A stretch of 33,630 nt of DNA from Clostridiales bacterium (GTDB taxonomy: Bacteria; Bacillota; Clostridia; Oscillospirales; Butyricicoccaceae). The notes beneath the pieces are model-generated. The model saw only the letters and a program-made list of their open reading frames with translations. It ran no database searches and had not been told where the DNA came from. The DNA lies in the NCBI GenBank assembly GCA_019421385.1, contig JAHZFK010000028.1:1-33630 (forward strand), given 5' to 3'. Positions 23,668-31,336 of this stretch are shown piece after piece (within the stretch, counting starts at the first letter, position 1; each line of letters starts with the position of its first letter). The position numbers and the translations under genes are program-made.

Positions 23668-25557
23668 TTACTGTTCAAACACCCGTTGAAATACCGTTTT
23701 TCGGTATGCACGCCTAACCCACAAATACAATATGATTTGCAGCACCAACAAAGCAGCTGAGAACCACAAAGCAGCCGAAACACTGGAAGTCAGGGTAAAC
23801 CGTTCGACAACAAGAATACCGATCCACAGGTATACCAGTGCAACCCCAAACGGCACACACAAAATCAAAAAAACGAGATTGCTCAATACGCTGGAAAGTT
23901 CTTTTCTGGAAAGACCGATTTTCACAATCCCTTTGAATTTTCTGCATTCGGCATCCCGCTCAGAGTATAGGCGAGAGTAGATGAAACTGGCTGCGGCAAG
24001 CAGAAAAACAAGGGACAGCATCCCGCCAATGTACAGTGTGAGATTGTTTTGAATCTGACTGCTACGGTAGTAGCGATAGGCGGATACCACATTGGCGTCT
24101 CCCTTTTGCAGGGTGTCTTTCAGTGCATTGAAAATCGCATCTGGGCTTTCGCTGTTATTCTCCCAGTCGTCATACCAAAAGACTGTAATCGGTTTCTCTT
24201 TCAGCTGCGGTCGTAATGACGCAAACACCGCATCGCTTACCACACAAATCCCACTGGTAAACCCGGTTAGTGTGATCACCTGATCGGACTGTCCCTCCAC
24301 AGACAGAGACAAATTCTTGGATCGCAGCAAATTTTCTATTGAAAGAGGGACTGCCTTCAAAGCCTCATCTACATTGCCGGCGACCAGATACACACAGGTA
24401 TCTGAAATCGAAACTGGTTCTCTTCCCAGAAAAATCATGATCTGATTATAGTCGCTTAACGACATGATGGGACTGCGGGATTCTGCATCCGGATACCACA
24501 AATGGACATCCGCCGTTTTGTATCCCGGAAGATTCTGCAATTCATCCTGAATAACTGCCAGATCATGGGCTGCATCCGCCTCTTCCGTCCATGTGTTATA
24601 AGTTAAGGCATATGGCAAAATCTTTTCTGTCTCGCTTTTTACATTCGTAGATTGAGAAAACAGAATAATGACTGCAAAAAAGGCTGCCGCATAAAGAAGG
24701 GCGCAAATCGTCATGCTTTGTGCATTGGTTTTCAGCTTTGCACGCTGGTCTCCTATACAAAGCAACCGCACGCTGGAACGACTTTTGCTTTGAAAAGCCA
24801 ACCATAGGCGCATGCCAAAGGAAAACAGAAGATAGGTGCCCAACACTGCGGCAATCACAAGCAGGAATGGCAAGACAACACTCTCCTGCACGGAACGGGC
24901 AATCTCAGATTGTCCAACCAAAGCCCACCGGAGGACGGGAACTAAAATGACAAACGCCACCAAAGCAAAAAGCAACTTCTGCGGTTTATCATCCTTTGCT
25001 TCGGCTCTCAGCAGTTTTACAACTTCCTTTTTACGGATGAATTTGGGCGTGAAATATGCAATGCCAAAGAATACCACTCCCATGACAACTACTGTCAGCA
25101 GCATGGCCTTTACCGGAACATAAAAGGTAAACTCCGATACCCCGATGAGCCGATTGGCAAGATCAAGAAAGAACTTGGAAGACACCATGCCGCACAGGAT
25201 ACCGATTCCGATGGACAGAATACCAACCAGCATATTCTCCATGAAAACCAGTCGGTTCAATTGCTTCTTAGATGCTCCCAAAATCGTAATCAATCCCAGT
25301 TGACGGCTTCGGTTCTTGAGAAAGCACCTCATGGAGTATGAGATAAAGCATATCGAAAATGCCACCGAAACGGCTTCTCCTACCGCTAAGGTAAATCCCA
25401 TCGCACTATGGGCGTCAATCACTTTCAAGGCCGGATGAAACGACAATACGCTGAACAGAAAAAAGACAAACACAGAAAACGCACAGTTGACAAAATAGTA
25501 AATGTAATTATTCTTATCCCTGCTGATGTTTTTCCACGCGAACTCAAATAATGTCAC
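23668..25557 (-). CDS. FtsX-type ABC permease, BceB-like
   Basis: Encodes 629 residues. The GTG at 25557, 8 bases after GGAGG, is preferred over a GTG at 25566 that overlaps the site. About ten membrane segments are arranged as in BceB: helix 1 near YYFVNCAFSVFVFFLFS, then FtsX-like four-helix sets on both sides of a large extracytoplasmic domain (about residues 315-520) between helices 7 and 8. That large domain is the hallmark of peptide-antibiotic sensing and detoxification transporters. The gene overlaps the end of the ATPase gene, so both are co-translated. With kinase and regulator upstream it forms a complete Bce-like module. Substrate unknown; lantibiotics, bacitracin-like peptides or host peptides are possible. 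Confidence 0.9.
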   Translation of the reverse strand: MTLFEFAWKNISRDKNNYIYYFVNCAFSVFVFFLFSVLSFHPALKVIDAHSAMGFTLAVGEAVSVAFSICFISYSMRCFLKNRSRQLGLITILGASKKQLNRLVFMENMLVGILSIGIGILCGMVSSKFFLDLANRLIGVSEFTFYVPVKAMLLTVVVMGVVFFGIAYFTPKFIRKKEVVKLLRAEAKDDKPQKLLFALVAFVILVPVLRWALVGQSEIARSVQESVVLPFLLVIAAVLGTYLLFSFGMRLWLAFQSKSRSSVRLLCIGDQRAKLKTNAQSMTICALLYAAAFFAVIILFSQSTNVKSETEKILPYALTYNTWTEEADAAHDLAVIQDELQNLPGYKTADVHLWYPDAESRSPIMSLSDYNQIMIFLGREPVSISDTCVYLVAGNVDEALKAVPLSIENLLRSKNLSLSVEGQSDQVITLTGFTSGICVVSDAVFASLRPQLKEKPITVFWYDDWENNSESPDAIFNALKDTLQKGDANVVSAYRYYRSSQIQNNLTLYIGGMLSLVFLLAAASFIYSRLYSERDAECRKFKGIVKIGLSRKELSSVLSNLVFLILCVPFGVALVYLWIGILVVERFTLTSSVSAALWFSAALLVLQIILYLWVRRAYRKTVFQRVFEQ

Positions 25558-26302
25558 GCGGTTCACCTCCCAAAAGGCTCATGGCGTCCACAATCTTCTG
25601 CTGAAATGCTTGCCGGTTTCCCCCTGAAACAATCTGCTGATACAGTGCCCCGTCTCTGATGATCAAAACACGCTTGCAGTAGCTTGCCACGAAAGCATCA
25701 TGGGTCACCATCAGGATCGTGGACTGCTGGGTCTGGTTCAGCATCTGGAACAATTCCATCACATCCTTGGTGGCCTTGGAGTCCAAATTCCCGGTGGGTT
25801 CATCTGCAAGCAAAAGAGCGGGATTTGTGACCACAGCGCGGGCAACAGCCACCCTTTGCGCTTGGCCGCCGGAAATTTCAAAGGTACGCTTGGACAGAAG
25901 GTGTCCGATGCCCAGCAGCTCCGCCACAGCTTTTGTGCGCTTTTTCATTTGCGTTGGAGATACGCGCTCCAGCGTCAGCGGCAGCATGATATTTTCCCCA
26001 ACAGTAAGGGTCTGCACCAGATTAAAATCCTGAAACACAAATCCCAGTACTGTGCGGCGGAAATGGGCAAGCTGACCATCTTTCATGGTGTGCGGGTCTT
26101 CGCCGGCAATCGTAACGCTGCCGCCGGTAGGATGGTCAATGGTGGAAATCACATTCAGCAGCGTGCTTTTCCCGCTGCCAGACGGTCCCATGATGGCAAC
26201 AAATTCCCCCTTTTCGATTTGAAAATTGATATCACGCAGAGCGGTATATGGAACTTTGCCTTCATACACCTTTCCCAGATGTTTGGTTTCTAAAATGGCC
26301 AT
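25544..26302 (-). CDS. ABC transporter ATPase, BceA-like (MacB/LolD group)
   Basis: Encodes 252 residues. Walker A GPSGSGKST (about 39-47), Q-loop FQDFNLV, signature ISGGQAQRVAVARA and Walker B LLLADEPTGNLD, with the switch His in MVTHDA, are all intact. It pairs with the FtsX-type permease encoded next, which its 3' end overlaps. The start ATG at 26302 has GGAGG upstream. It has its own likely activator-dependent promoter (TATACT at 26330-26335) behind a dyad and TTACA repeats at 26364-26399, separate from the regulator-kinase promoter, as in classical bceRS-bceAB loci. Confidence 0.93.
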   Translation of the reverse strand: MAILETKHLGKVYEGKVPYTALRDINFQIEKGEFVAIMGPSGSGKSTLLNVISTIDHPTGGSVTIAGEDPHTMKDGQLAHFRRTVLGFVFQDFNLVQTLTVGENIMLPLTLERVSPTQMKKRTKAVAELLGIGHLLSKRTFEISGGQAQRVAVARAVVTNPALLLADEPTGNLDSKATKDVMELFQMLNQTQQSTILMVTHDAFVASYCKRVLIIRDGALYQQIVSGGNRQAFQQKIVDAMSLLGGEPRDII

Positions 26303-26329
26303 CACTAAGCCCTCCTTTTTTCTGCTTCC

Positions 26330-26399
26330 AGTATAGCGCAAAACCCCACATACGAAAAATCGAGAAAGATTACACAACCTTACAGTTTTGTAATCTTTC
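26330..26399 (-). promoter_or_regulatory. Candidate regulator box and promoter for the ABC genes
   Basis: 10-bp arms GAAAGATTAC (26364-26373) and GTAATCTTTC (26390-26399) enclose TTACA direct repeats 10 bases apart (26370 and 26380). Downstream is a TATACT -10 box (26330-26335) with no good -35, as expected for an activated promoter. The same dyad could also form a hairpin with TTTTT after it, so a terminator behind the kinase gene is an alternative. Confidence 0.5.
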
Positions 26400-26406
26400 C
26401 CGCAAG

Positions 26407-27426
26407 TCATTCGGTTTTCGGCTTTTCGAAGAAAATTTGAAACTTACTCCCATTCCCAACGCACGAATCCACCTGTATCGAATGCCCCAGATACTCCAGG
26501 ATTTGCTTGACCATATAAAGCCCCAGACCGGTAGATTCGCCACGCGAACGCCCGTTTTGCCCGGTGAAGAACAGGTCAAAAATCCGAGGGATATCCTCCG
26601 GCTGGATGCCGCATCCTTCATCCTCCACACTGAGCACAATATTCGTTTGCGTGCTATACACTCTGACTGTGATCGTTTTCCCTGCATCGCTGTATTTCAA
26701 TGCATTGGTCAAAAGCTGATGCAATACAAACCGAAGCCATTTGGCATCGCTGTAGACCGCCAGTTCTTTCTCCGCATCCAGCTTTGGAAAGATTGCCCGC
26801 TCAATAAAACTGGATTTCAGTTCATTGATGCTGTCTTTTGCGATCTGCCGCAGCAAAATGCGCTCTGCATGAAAATCATTTTGCATGGCATCCAATTTAT
26901 ACATGTTGAGCACCTGATCCAGATCGTATTGGATTTGTGCCGCTGACTGGGATATTTTTTTATAATCCTGCTGTATTGCATTCTTTTGTGCAATCAGCTG
27001 GATAACGGAAAGGGGCGTTTTGAGCTGATGCACCCAGCGATAAATCATCAGCTTATTTTGCTTCCTTGCATCCTCCATATCGTTCAGCTTGGTAAGACAG
27101 CGGCGATAAAAATCCAGCAGCAATTCTTGATAGCGGCTCTCTTCCCTGCCTTTCGGAGCATGAAGCAGAAAGTCTTCCATTTCCGCCTTGTCCTCGCAAA
27201 ACAATTCATACAAATTCCATGTAGCATACAGGCGATAAAGAAGAAAACAAACCAACACAAATAAAGCGAGAAAGCAGTAATACAGCCACACGGTTTGAGC
27301 AGCTTGCTCCACAACGACCAAGTAAAATACAGGCAGCGCAACCGGTGCGGCCAGAAACAGCAGAATGATCCACAGATGATCCGCCAGAAAAAGCTGAATA
27401 TGTTTCCAAATCCTCTTAGCGTTCAT
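26407..27426 (-). CDS. Intramembrane-sensing histidine kinase, BceS-like
   Basis: Encodes 339 residues. Two transmembrane helices (about 17-39 and 44-66) are joined by a very short outside loop, so there is no sensor domain. This is typical of BceS-type kinases, which read the state of their partner transporter. His133 lies in WVHQLKTPLS; the ATP-binding part has HQLLTNALKYS, DEGCGIQPEDI, FDLFFTGQNG and STGLGLYMVKQIL. It overlaps the regulator gene by 11 bases, and GGAGAC lies before its ATG, indicating coupling. Likely partners: the regulator upstream and the FtsX-type ABC transporter downstream. Confidence 0.92.
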   Translation of the reverse strand: MNAKRIWKHIQLFLADHLWIILLFLAAPVALPVFYLVVVEQAAQTVWLYYCFLALFVLVCFLLYRLYATWNLYELFCEDKAEMEDFLLHAPKGREESRYQELLLDFYRRCLTKLNDMEDARKQNKLMIYRWVHQLKTPLSVIQLIAQKNAIQQDYKKISQSAAQIQYDLDQVLNMYKLDAMQNDFHAERILLRQIAKDSINELKSSFIERAIFPKLDAEKELAVYSDAKWLRFVLHQLLTNALKYSDAGKTITVRVYSTQTNIVLSVEDEGCGIQPEDIPRIFDLFFTGQNGRSRGESTGLGLYMVKQILEYLGHSIQVDSCVGNGSKFQIFFEKPKTE

Positions 27427-28114
27427 GATTCATGTCTCCGATCCGATACCCTACGCCACGAACGGATTTCAGAATCAGCCGAGAATCGACCTGTTCCAAC
27501 CGGCGGCGCAACCGGCTGATGGTCACATTAAGGGTATTTTCCTCCACGAAGGTTTCATCATCCCAAATCTCATTGAGAAGTTCCTCCCGCGACGCGATAC
27601 CGGGGTGCTTCCGGAAGATCACTCGCAGCACGCCCGCTTCGGTTTTGGATAATTCTACCTCTTTTCCATTGCAGCACAGCGTCATCCTGTTCTGCGAAAA
27701 CGTGCAGTCCCCACATTGCAAATCATCCGAAAATGAAGTGGCATATTCCCCATAAGCACGGCGCAAAAGCGCCGTAATTTTTGCGGTGATAACATCAAGC
27801 GAAAAAGGCTTGGTTACAAAGTCGTCCCCACCGTTCATCATGGCATACACCTGATCGGAATCCGCATTGCGCGAGGAAAGGAAGAGGATAGGACAAGCAC
27901 TTTGCGCTCTCAGCTTACCGCACCAGTAAAACCCATCATATGCCGGAAGATTGATATCCAGCAGCACTAAATGAGGCTCGCTCTCTTCAAACTCCTGTAA
28001 TACATGAGAAAAATCCTTGCATAGATAGGCAGAAAATCCGAATTTCTGCAAGTGCAGCGACAACAACGCCCCAATATCCGGATCATCTTCCACAATCATG
28101 ATTTTATAATCCAT
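27416..28114 (-). CDS. OmpR-family response regulator, BceR-like
   Basis: Encodes 232 residues. The receiver domain has acidic pocket EDD (10-12), phospho-acceptor Asp53 in LLDINLP and the conserved Lys in TKPFSLD. The winged-helix domain covers the C-terminal 100 residues (LSKTEAGVLRVIF, FVEENTLNVTISRLRRRL, SVRGVGYRI). It probably activates the ABC transporter genes through the TTACA box at 26364-26399 when the kinase is stimulated by the transporter. ATG at 28114 follows GGGGATGTGAG. First gene of the operon; its promoter lies about 150 bases upstream. Confidence 0.92.
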   Translation of the reverse strand: MDYKIMIVEDDPDIGALLSLHLQKFGFSAYLCKDFSHVLQEFEESEPHLVLLDINLPAYDGFYWCGKLRAQSACPILFLSSRNADSDQVYAMMNGGDDFVTKPFSLDVITAKITALLRRAYGEYATSFSDDLQCGDCTFSQNRMTLCCNGKEVELSKTEAGVLRVIFRKHPGIASREELLNEIWDDETFVEENTLNVTISRLRRRLEQVDSRLILKSVRGVGYRIGDMNHER

Positions 28115-28260
28115 CTCACATCCCCATTCTCCGCAGATACCAATACCGGAGCAAACCGTTCCAAATTGTTTCACAGCCAGTAATGATATCCCTGCTTTTG
28201 CAGTTAATCACTTCATAATAGCAATCCAATATGATTACAGGATTTCTTTCCTTGCTCCCT

Positions 28261-28288
28261 ATTATAGCAGAAGCTGGCCATATCACAA
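28261..28288 (-). promoter_or_regulatory. Promoter of the regulator-kinase operon
   Basis: On the minus strand: TTGTGA (28283-28288), 16-base spacer with TG before the -10, TATAAT (28261-28266). The leader to the regulator ATG is about 140 bases; no conserved structure was recognised in it. Confidence 0.6.
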
Positions 28289-28345
28289 TATTTTTAACCA
28301 AATGATCCGTTTTCGATATCCGAAAGCAGCATGGGTTACACAAGA

Positions 28346-28371
28346 AAAAGGCGGCTACACAGCCGCCTTTT
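28346..28371 (-). terminator. Intrinsic terminator of the phosphodiesterase gene
   Basis: Arms AAAAGGCGGCT and AGCCGCCTTTT (11 bp) with the loop ACAC, about 70 bases after the gene end. The A/T tails make it potentially bidirectional. Confidence 0.88.
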
Positions 28372-28440
28372 CTCATGAGATATTTCCTTACAGATTCACG
28401 GTTATTCTTTTTGAGGTCATCCACATATCTTCTAACACGA

Positions 28441-30714
28441 TCATACCGGCTGACTATGAGGCTGCAAAAAGGTTTTGGTGAATTCCTCTGCGGGGATTGG
28501 CCGGCTGTAATAATAGCCCTGTCCATAATCACAGTTGAGTTCCCGCATCAACAGCGCGTTGTCCGCGGTTTCGATTCCCTCTGCCACCGTGGAAATACGC
28601 AGCAGCTTTGCCACTTCGATGACAACCTCCAAAATTTTGCGGCAATATTGCTCGGTGCTCTGCGCTGCTTGGAGCAGGAAAGAACGATCCAGCTTGAGTT
28701 CATCAATCTGAATCTGGCTGAGCGTCGTCAAAGAGGCATATCCGGTGCCGAAATCATCCATGGATATCCGGAAACCGTAATTATGCAGACGGCGGATACG
28801 CATGGAAACCTGCTGCGGATTTTCCAGCGCCAAACCTTCCAAAATCTCCAAGGTGATATAACGTCCGGAAACGCCGTAGCGTTGTGCAATGGCGCAGATG
28901 CGCTCTACATAATCATTTTCATAGAGCAGCAGCTTCGTCTGGTTGACGGAGATCGGAACAGGTGTCAACCCGGCGTCCATCCATGCGCGAATCTGTCTAC
29001 ATGCCTGTTCCATCATATAGTAATCCAATTGGATGCAGAAACCGTTTCGTTCAAAAATAGGGATAAACTGATCCGGGAAAATGATTTGCTTTCCATCCTC
29101 CACCCACCGCACCAAAGCCTCTGCGCCGATAAGCGTCCCGTGGTTGAGATCCATTTGGGGCTGGAGGAACATCTGGAATTCGCCTTCTGCAAGGGCACGT
29201 TCCATATTGCTCTCAATGTGGTTTTGCAAGCTCTCTTTCTCATGTATTTCCGTATCATAGAAGGAGATTTTGGCCTTCTGTGTTTGCTTGGAATGGCTGA
29301 GGGCGAGCATCACATGGCTCATTAGCTCTTCATTGCTGCCCCTATCGGCGCAATCTGACGTAGCCGCACAGCCACAGTAGAACGAAATGGGATAATTGGC
29401 TGGAATGCTGGTACCGCAGCTCTTGATCTGGCCGAATATATGTTCCAGCCGAGCACGTACCGCATCCCGTTCCGTCGTCTTGACACAAAGGACAAAGGTA
29501 TCTGCCGTATCACGACAGAAAAATTCTCCCGGCTCCATATTCTGCTTCAAAACGAAATAAATATCTTTCAGCAGCTGATCGGAACGAGTCGGATTAAACA
29601 GCTCGTTAATGTATTTAAATTTGCGTATATTGATAGCCGCTACGGTGTATTCTTCGTCAGTCTTCCAGATTTCATCCAAAAGCTGAAAAAATTTATCTCG
29701 GTTATAGGCTCCAGTCAGTCTGTCGTGATATGCAATCTGGAGCAACTGTAAGTTGTGGCGGCGGCTGATATATAGCACACATGCAACAAACACAAGGCAG
29801 ATCATGCCAAACAGTATTTCACTCCAGTGCGCGTAATTTACGACATCCGAAACAGCGGTACTGATCCCCTCATCGGTGTCCACAATCACGATCTTATCAG
29901 AGCATACATTCAGGGGCATAACACAGGCGTGCAGCGTACGACCATTGAGCTCGAATGTGAAAAATTGCGTTTCATCCGCCTGCATGGCCTGCCTAAACTT
30001 ACTGGTTACCTCTTCATCCAGATAGGCCGAACCATTCAAATCATAGAAGCCCTGATTTTGATGGGTTCTTGTAGAAGCTACGACCCCTCCATCGTTATTG
30101 AGTACGGCTACTGCCCCAATATCACTGACCGAACCGATGGAGGACAAAATATCTGCATAGACTTCGGTGCTCACGGAACCTACCAGTACGCCGCTGACGT
30201 TCCCGTCGGTGTGAATCGGAGCGGCATACCCCATGGTATTGTAACCCAGCGCGGGATCGTAATAGGCTTTGGCACAGCTGGAATTTCCTTGCAGCGCCTC
30301 TTGGATGACGCTTTTCATTTCCGGCGTCTCATTATCCAGTTCAATGGCAACCATCGGCTCCTGTTCAACCAGTTGCAGCCCCTTCCCTTCCGGCGTAAAA
30401 TAGCATAGCCGGACAAAGCCTGCCGCCCTGCTGGCATCCCAAAGGGCTGAAACGAGTTTTTCTGTATCCCTGTCGATGGTATCCTCCAGTATACAGGTCA
30501 TCGCGCTAAGGGTTTGTAAATCTGAATTCGTTTTAAAAATAAAGGATTGCTTATATTGCAGTGCCCGCTCTTCCAAACGTCCTTGTATCGACTCTTCGTA
30601 TAGATTTGTAACAGAGCGGAATAAATATTGGGAGACTCCGCCAATCAACAAACAAATGGCAAGAAAGACTATTATGATTTTTTTAAGATTGGATCGAATC
30701 TTTTGCTCATTCAT
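28441..30714 (-). CDS. Membrane c-di-GMP phosphodiesterase (sensor, degenerate GGDEF, EAL)
   Basis: Encodes 757 residues. Helix 1 (about 12-32), a dCache-like extracytoplasmic sensor (about 35-295), helix 2 (about 298-318), a GGDEF domain (about 335-490) and an EAL domain (about 500-750). In the GGDEF domain the catalytic motif is replaced by RDTAD, so cyclase activity is unlikely; it may still bind GTP. The EAL domain keeps EAL (GAEALVRW), the Asn in SVNQT, the Glu in LEILEG, DDFGTGYAS, the Lys in LKLDRSF, VAEGIET and GQGYYYSRP, so it should hydrolyse c-di-GMP. Start: ATG 30714 after AAGAAGG. Divergent from the chemoreceptor gene, which suggests a shared motility or surface-behaviour theme. 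Confidence 0.92.
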   Translation of the reverse strand: MNEQKIRSNLKKIIIVFLAICLLIGGVSQYLFRSVTNLYEESIQGRLEERALQYKQSFIFKTNSDLQTLSAMTCILEDTIDRDTEKLVSALWDASRAAGFVRLCYFTPEGKGLQLVEQEPMVAIELDNETPEMKSVIQEALQGNSSCAKAYYDPALGYNTMGYAAPIHTDGNVSGVLVGSVSTEVYADILSSIGSVSDIGAVAVLNNDGGVVASTRTHQNQGFYDLNGSAYLDEEVTSKFRQAMQADETQFFTFELNGRTLHACVMPLNVCSDKIVIVDTDEGISTAVSDVVNYAHWSEILFGMICLVFVACVLYISRRHNLQLLQIAYHDRLTGAYNRDKFFQLLDEIWKTDEEYTVAAINIRKFKYINELFNPTRSDQLLKDIYFVLKQNMEPGEFFCRDTADTFVLCVKTTERDAVRARLEHIFGQIKSCGTSIPANYPISFYCGCAATSDCADRGSNEELMSHVMLALSHSKQTQKAKISFYDTEIHEKESLQNHIESNMERALAEGEFQMFLQPQMDLNHGTLIGAEALVRWVEDGKQIIFPDQFIPIFERNGFCIQLDYYMMEQACRQIRAWMDAGLTPVPISVNQTKLLLYENDYVERICAIAQRYGVSGRYITLEILEGLALENPQQVSMRIRRLHNYGFRISMDDFGTGYASLTTLSQIQIDELKLDRSFLLQAAQSTEQYCRKILEVVIEVAKLLRISTVAEGIETADNALLMRELNCDYGQGYYYSRPIPAEEFTKTFLQPHSQPV

Positions 30715-31063
30715 GATACGATACCTTCTTCAAGGAATATTGTGGCCGCTTATTTTATACATAGGGGGGCGCGGCTATGCCTCAAGAATTTATCCATTAA
30801 AAATCGAAAGTTACCCACAGATACAATAACAGATTGGATGCATTCTTGCAAGGTTAATTAACAAAATATAGCACAAAAAATTGACTGCGGATAGAAGCTG
30901 ATGTGTACGTTGATGGGAGCATCACTATATCCAAAAAAACAGGTGAAATACCATACTGTGTATGGGCAGCGTCCTTACATTGTGCACATATTATAAACTC
31001 TACAGAAGATTTTTGTCAAAACATACACTTTTTTCATGATCTCCTGAATTGTTCAAACAGTGC
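30715..31063. other. Gene-free divergent intergenic region
   Basis: No ORF is supported. The minus-strand promoter of the phosphodiesterase should be near here; TATAAA around 30755 with a poor -35 is the best candidate. A G-run (GGGGGGCG near 30763-30770) is odd but unexplained. No known c-di-GMP riboswitch motif was seen. Confidence 0.3.
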
Positions 31064-31092
31064 TTGACTTTTATTACAAATAGATGTAAGAT
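31064..31092 (+). promoter_or_regulatory. Promoter of the chemoreceptor gene
   Basis: TTGACT (31064-31069), 17-base spacer, TAAGAT (31087-31092). It predicts a leader of about 240 bases before the ATG at 31337. Confidence 0.55.
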
Positions 31093-31189
31093 TATGAAAA
31101 ATGTGGGGTCAGAGTGGGAAATCAACAAATCGCTGGTTCAGAACTTTAGGCAACAGCATTGCGAGGAAATTATATAGAAATCCCTTCAC

Positions 31190-31216
31190 GACAGCATTTA
31201 GGCTGTCTATTTTTTT
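31190..31216 (+). terminator. Intrinsic terminator inside the chemoreceptor leader
   Basis: GACAGC and GCTGTC arms (6 bp, 6-base loop) followed by TATTTTTTT. It lies between the predicted promoter and the chemoreceptor start, so expression would need read-through, antitermination or another promoter after 31216. Confidence 0.6.
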
Positions 31217-31336
31217 GCGCAAAAACAAAAAGGCAAAATTCACTTTTTGCATAAAGATGCGAAAAAGCACAAAAAGACGCCTTTTTGTTTCAATTATTAC
31301 ACAAAACATAAACAAGGGAGGAACAACACAAGCGTC

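Noticed and set aside
31090..31190. Known c-di-GMP riboswitch before the chemoreceptor
   Set aside because: The conserved GEMM core sequences are not present; only the terminator is supported, so no riboswitch class was called.
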